NCBI GenBank assembly: GCA_030035585.1
Contig: CM057482.1
Span: forward strand, 59,028,828 to 59,092,827
DNA length: 64,000 bases
Source of the DNA: Dugong dugon
Lineage: Eukaryota > Chordata > Mammalia > Sirenia > Dugongidae
Reading direction: 5' to 3'
This document shows positions 59,721 to 64,000 of the stretch, in pieces; the stretch's first letter is position 1, and the number at the start of each line of letters is the position of its first letter. The translations under genes and the position numbers were made by a program. The notes under the pieces are model-generated. The model was not told where the DNA came from and did not search any database. It saw nothing but the letters and a program-made list of their open reading frames with translations.

Positions 59721-60261
59721 GCAAGCCCTCTTAAAGGAGGCAGGTGATGCTGAGCTCAGAGCAAGGACATTTCCCAAGGGGAGCCTCCAAAATGGGCTGG
59801 GAGTGGAGAGGACTGGAGGTCGCCCTAGCTCTGGCAGATTAATGGTCAGGATTGCTGTCTCCAGCTGGCTAGAAGGTAGAGCACTAGAATGGGAGGCTGA
59901 CAAGATACCTGCCTCAGTGACGTTTAATAGAACAATAGGAGAGAGGCTCTCCTAATGGGTGCCCAAGGCCCAAGAGGTGTTTTAGAATTTACTGCAATTC
60001 GGGTAAACCGACAATCCCAGGCCTCTCCCAGCACCCCACCCCAGTATCTTCACTGAGGACTGCACAGGCCTTCCTCCTCACAGGGTACAAACTCCAACCA
60101 TGCCAACTGAGAGAGGAAGAGAGATAGATGAGAGAGAGAGAGAGAGAGAGGGAAGAAATTTATGCCAAAATCCAGCTCTAATATTTTAAATTCTGGCTCC
60201 ATCCTCTGTTAGTAGGATATATCAACAAAAGCAACACCGACATTCAAAAGTATTTGCATAA
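59721..60261. other. No gene; contains a (GA)n run
   Basis: About 540 bp without a named repeat. A (GA)n run lies at about 60131-60151. Confidence 0.6.
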
Positions 60262-60365
60262 TACTGTTGTTGTTGTTAGGTGCTGTGAAGTCAATTTCAA
60301 CTCATAGCAACCACATGTGACAGAGTAGAACTGCCCCATGTGGTTTTCTAAGCTGTAATCTTATG
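60262..60365 (-). mobile_element. AfroSINE, truncated
   Basis: Antisense tail: gttgttgttgttaggtgctg, caatttcaactcatagc, gaactgccccatgtggtttt; the tRNA-like head is missing. Confidence 0.75.
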
Positions 60366-60988
60366 TAATCAAAGACTGTAGCCTTCAGAAGGTAAGATAG
60401 TGCACAGTACTGAAGAAGTCAGCACAACGTGGCCAGGGCAAAGTCATAGAAGCTTCACAGACACATCCAAAAGCCCTGAGACACCAAGCTACTGGGCTGA
60501 GGGCTGGGGACCATGGTCGCAGGGGACATCTATCTCAACTGTTATAACAGTCTATAAAGAAAATGTTCTATATCTAACTGTGGTTGAGTAAGTCTTAAAA
60601 GCCTGTGAACGGCCAACGAAGATACATCTACTGGTCCCATCCTAGCTGCAGCAAAGGAGAATGAACAAAACCAAAGACACAAGGGAAAGATCAGTACAAA
60701 GGACTAATGGACCACAACCTCCACCAGACTGAGCTCAAAACACCTTGATGTTGCCAGTTACTGCCACCCACTGCTCTGGCAGGGATCACAGTAGAGGGTC
60801 CCAGACAGAATGGGAGAAAAATGTAAAACAAAATTCAAATGCAGACACATTAAAAAAAAAATAAGACTGGCTTGCTAGTCTGACAGAGATTGGAGAAACC
60901 CAAGAGTATGGCCCCTGGACACCCTTTTAACTCAGTACTGAAGTCATTCCTGAGTTTCACCTTTCAGACAAAGATTAAACAGGTCTAT

Positions 60989-61144
60989 GTTGTTGTTAAG
61001 TGCCGTTGAGTTGGTTCTGACCCATAGCGACTCTATAGGACAGAGTAGTACTGCCCCATAGGGTTCCAAGGACCGGCCGGTGGATGTGAACTGCTGACCT
61101 TTTGGTTAGCAGCCGAGCTCTTAACCACTATGTCACCAGGGCTC
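60989..61144 (-). mobile_element. AfroSINE
   Basis: Antisense copy: ttgttgttaagtgccgttg, ctgccccatagggttcc, gaccttttggttagcagcc and caccagggctcc. It is one of the least decayed copies. Confidence 0.92.
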
Positions 61145-61341
61145 CAGACAAGTGTAAAGGGCCAACAATAACACACATGAGGGACTTGCCTCATAATTCA
61201 ATCATGTATATGAGACTAATGGGCACACCATACCAAAAGCAAAAATGAGAAGGCAGGAAGGGACAGGAAAATGGGATGAATGGAAACAGGGAACCTGGGG
61301 TGGAGAGGCGGAGAGTGTTGACACACTGTGGCATTGACAAC

Positions 61342-61572
61342 TGTCATGGACTGAATTGTGCCCCCCAAAAATGTTTGTCAACTTGGCTGGGTCATGATTC
61401 CCGGTATTGTATGATTGTGTACCATTTTGTAATCTGATGTGATTCCCTTACGTGTTGTAAACTCTATCACTATGATGTAATAAGATGGATTAGTGGCAGT
61501 TATACTGATGAGGTCTACAAAATTAGATAATGTCTTAAGCCAATCTCTTTCGAGATATACAAGAGAGAAGAG
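61342..61572 (+). mobile_element. 5' LTR (partial) of a MaLR-like provirus
   Basis: Begins tgtcatggactgaattg and matches the first 231 bp of the 3' LTR; after gatatacaagagagaag it changes into unrelated sequence. The R/U5 part is thus deleted or replaced. By hand alignment about 24 of 231 positions differ from the 3' LTR. Confidence 0.85.
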
Positions 61573-62485
61573 GCAGCAGCAGAGAACCGGTAGCAGCAGA
61601 ACCAAGAGACCTGCACCAGACAGCGCTGGAGCCGATCCATAGAGCCAGAAAGCTGATTGCCTGTGTGCAGGAGGCTTCCTGGTAGAGTAGGGTGCCTCCG
61701 GGCACTTATCGGTGGAGCTAGGCTTGCTGACCCATGAAGCAAGAGAGCTGAGTGCCTTCTGGCCAAAATTTACTGGCAAAGTGGGGTGCCTCTAGGCACT
61801 TATTGGTGGAGCTACAGAGCTTTGGAACACTTGCCCCAGCAGGGCAGATGTGGGCGTGAAGCCCGAGGGCCGAGAGGCCACAGGAAGCAGAAGCTGAAGA
61901 GACAAGGAACACAAGAAACCAGGCTGCCTCAGTCTCTTAAGGTATGGCCAGGACCTCTGGGGTTTCAAAGGGTAGAACAATGGCCTCTGGTGTTTTTAAG
62001 GGTAGAGTCGCCACTCAGGTGGACCAGGAGAATTGTGCGCCTAAAGCCAAGGGAACAGAGTTGCTGTCTCAGTGGGCCTGGAAGGCGGAGCTGAAGCCCA
62101 GGGCCGAGGGACCTCCACTCAGAATCTGGAGAGTGTGGCCAATACCTAGAGCCTGAAGGGCAGGGCTATTGTGTAAATTGTCTCAGAGAACAGAAGATTA
62201 TTTTCAAAGCCTTGAGGGCTAATGTTATGTGTTCTGCTGACTTGCTCGGAGCCTGTTATTCCTTCTTTCCTTCTAGTTTTTCCGATTTGTAATCGAAATG
62301 TCTAGCTTGTGCCTGTTCTGCCATTTTACCTTTGGAAGGAGATAACTTGTATTCTAGATTTCACAGATGAAGAGGAATTTTTGGATTTTGGACCTGGAGT
62401 TGATTTAAGACTTTTGCTATGATATGATGGGGTAAATATGTTTTACGTGGCAAAGGCATGAATTTTTGGGGACCGAAGGGTGGAG
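61573..62485 (+). mobile_element. Internal sequence of the MaLR-like provirus
   Basis: About 0.9 kb. The last 300 bp match the 3' end of MaLR internal sequences (compare ttcaaagccttgagggctaatg, tgtctagcttgtgcctgttc and ataacttgtattctagatttc with 5990-6180 and 14520-14700). The first 600 bp are GC-richer and contain similar blocks (gggtgcctccgggcacttat near 61689 and gggtgcctctaggcacttat near 61783), spaced about 94 bp. Frames on both strands have no recognisable product. This is the evidence that the associated LTR family is MaLR-related. Confidence 0.75.
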
Positions 62486-63000
62486 TGTCATGGATTGAAT
62501 TGTGTCCCCCCAAAGTATCTGTCAACTTGGCTAGGTCATGATTCCCAGTATTGTATTACTGTGTACCATTTTGTAATCTGATGAGATTTTCTTACCTGTT
62601 GTAAACTCTATCACTATGATGTAATAAGATGGATTCACAGCATTTATACTGATGAGGTCTACAAGATTAGATAATGTCTTAAGTCAAGCTCTTTTGAGAT
62701 ATAAAAGAGAGAAGCGAGCAGAGACACATGGGAACCTCATACCACCAAGAAAGCAGTGCCGGGAGAAGAGTGTGTCCTTTGGACCTGAGGTTACTGCACT
62801 GAGATGCTCGCAGACCAAGGGAAGACTGAAGCATCACAAGGACCTTCCTCCAGAGCCAACAGAGACAGAAAGCCTTCCCCTGGAGTTGACATCCTAAATT
62901 TGGACTTGTAACCTACTAGACTGTGAGAAAATAAATTTCTCTTTGTGAAAGCCATTCACTTGGGATATTTCTATTATAGCAGCACTAGATGACTAAGACA
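62486..63000 (+). mobile_element. 3' LTR of the MaLR-like provirus
   Basis: 515 bp from tgtcatggattgaattg to gactaagaca. The provirus flanks are acaac (61337-61341) and gcaac (63001-63005), four of five matching, and the L1 3' UTR continues across. It contains gagatataaaagag (TATA-like) and gaaaataaatttc. Confidence 0.9.
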
Positions 63001-63100
63001 GCAACTGATGTCACAATTTGTGTATTAATTGTTTAATTAAAAACTAATTTGCTCTGTAAATTTTCACCTAAATCACAATAACAAATAAAACAAAATAAAA

Positions 63101-63365
63101 CGAAGTTATTCTAGGTGGGCCTGACCTAATCAGGTGAACCCTTTAATAGAGAGCTCAGACCTTCCCTGAAAGAGAATCAAAGCAGAGAGATGCTCTCCTA
63201 TTGGATTTGAAGAAGGAAAGTTCCATGTTGTGGAGAAGGCAGGAAACAGCTGATGACCTCTAGGAAATGAAGGCCTCAGTTCTACAATAGAAAGAAACTG
63301 AATTCTGCCAACAATCAATAAGCTTGGAAGATAACCCCAAGTCTCAGATGAGATCATAAAAAAAA
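63101..63365. mobile_element. Ancient mammalian interspersed repeat, family not assigned
   Basis: Contains ggtgggcctgacctaatcag, tgaaggcctcagttctac and actgaattctgccaacaatc, a pattern I associate with an old mammalian repeat. I could not place it with certainty. Confidence 0.45.
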
Positions 63366-63368
63366 ATT

Positions 63369-64000
63369 TTAAAAAACTACAGCCTTCTGTATGGATTACA
63401 TCTCAACATAAAGAAAACAAAGATCATGATAAAAGGAGCAAAGACTGAAGTTGTCAAGGATTTCATTTTACTTGGATTCACAATCAACACCCATGGAAGC
63501 AGAGGTCAAGAAATCAAATGACGTATTGCATTGGACAAATCTGCTTCAAAAGACCTCTTTAAAGTGTTAAAAAGTAAATATGTCACTTTAAGGATTAAGG
63601 TGAGCCCGACCCAAGCCATGGTGTTTTCAATCACCTCATATGCATGCAAAAGCTAGACAATGAATAAGGAAGATCAAGGAAGAATCAATGGCTTTGAATC
63701 ATGGTGTTGGTGAAGGATATTGAATATCCCATGGACTGCCAGCAGAACGAACAAATCTATCTTGGAAGAAGTACAGCCAGAATGCTCCTCAGAAGTGAGG
63801 ATGGCAAGACTTCATCTCACATACTTTAAACATGCTATCAGAAGTGACCAATCCCTGGACAAGGACATCATGCTTGGTAAAGTCAGGAAAAAAGAGGAGG
63901 ACCCTCAACAGGATGGATTGACACAGTGGCTGCAACAATGGGCTCAAGCATAACAACTATTTTGAGGGTGGCACAGGGCCAGGCAGTGTTTCATTCTGTT
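63369..64000 (+). pseudogene. RTE-clade LINE C-terminal part, cut by the window end
   Basis: Reads the region after the RT catalytic core: KTKIMIKGAKTEVVKDFI, GSTIN-like residues, GSRGQEIK, then a stop. From 63720 it continues with TNKSILEEVQPECS, LTYFKHAIRSDQSLDKDIM and a later frameshift. It is the most 5'-extended sense RTE here. The tail (tgagtcgg... and (caa)n) lies beyond base 64000. Confidence 0.88.

Larger units (their letters stand above)
60390..63100 (+). mobile_element. L1 3' UTR (elephant type), interrupted
   Basis: Sense copy of the L1 3' UTR seen in reverse at 736-1422 and 22086-23039. Pieces: 60390-60988, 61145-61341 and 63001-63100, ending in an A-rich tail (aataacaaataaaac). 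Blocks such as ggactaatggaccacaacc, ggagaaacccaagagtatgg and gaatggaaacagggaacc confirm it. Interruptions: an AfroSINE and a MaLR-like provirus. Confidence 0.85.

Noticed and set aside
61378..62156. Several overlapping 60-130-residue openings on both strands
   Set aside because: They lie in the LTR and internal non-coding part of a MaLR-like provirus and overlap on opposite strands; no family resemblance.

Overview
The window reads as mammalian nuclear DNA from an afrotherian, most likely an elephant or close relative. The reasons are: many copies of a tRNA-headed SINE of the AfroSINE type; an RTE-clade LINE whose tail matches the SINE tail; class III (ERV-L and MaLR-like) retroviral LTRs in forms I associate with elephant; and L1 elements with an elephant-type 3' UTR. 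The assignment rests on recognised repeat families only; no database search was possible. There is no bacterial gene, operon or CRISPR array, and I found no intact host protein-coding gene. Almost every long reading frame lies inside a decayed retroelement.

Layout. 1-4.5 kb: an old minus-strand L1 broken by an AfroSINE, a truncated younger L1 and an LTR-inside-an-LTR nest. 4.5-6.4 kb: an MLT1-like MaLR LTR plus internal sequence with a Leu-tRNA-type primer site. 6.4-9.5 kb: 5' half of an ERV-L provirus (LTR, primer site, gag, start of RT), ending at a microsatellite. 9.6-11.6 kb: L1. 11.6-12.5 kb: minus-strand RTE. 12.6-15.3 kb: a MaLR provirus with a solo LTR inserted in its 5' LTR. 15.3-19.7 kb: plus-strand L1 pieces holding a solo LTR and an RTE, both with target-site duplications. 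19.7-21.4 kb: RTE split by a solo LTR. 21.4-30.2 kb: a near-full-length minus-strand L1 (22.1-29.7 kb) inside an older L1 of the same orientation. 30.3-31.7 kb: L1 3' end containing a small inverted-repeat element. 31.7-39.3 kb: the most repeat-poor stretch, with short RTE, SINE and LTR insertions. 39.3-42.2 kb: L1 with two AfroSINEs. 42.2-44.5 kb: internally deleted ERV-L. 45.5-46.7 kb: L1 3' end hosting a composite DNA transposon. 48.6-51.6 kb: ERV-L-like LTR and a very decayed ERV-L-like pol with a perfect 114-bp tandem duplication. 52.1-56.8 kb: solo LTR, then the 3' half of an ERV-L (RT, RNase H, integrase, dUTPase-like domain, LTR). 56.8-60.2 kb: mostly unassigned DNA with two AfroSINEs and a minisatellite split by an LTR. 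60.3-63.1 kb: L1 3' UTR split by an AfroSINE and a MaLR-like provirus. 63.4-64 kb: RTE running off the end.

How the parts relate. The elements do not cooperate as a pathway; they record successive waves of insertion. L1 is usually the host of other insertions. The MaLR-like LTR family (consensus ends TGTCATGG...AAGACA) is among the later arrivals and shows perfect 5-bp target duplications in five copies. AfroSINEs share their 3' tail with the RTE, consistent with mobilisation by RTE machinery. The most notable items are the dUTPase-like remnant after integrase, the complementary deletions of the ERV-L copies, the TA-flanked transposon containing a piece of ERV-L LTR, the unclassified 221-bp inverted-repeat element in L1, and the exact 114-bp tandem duplication. 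Boundaries were placed by eye and may be off by several bases, more for old fragments.
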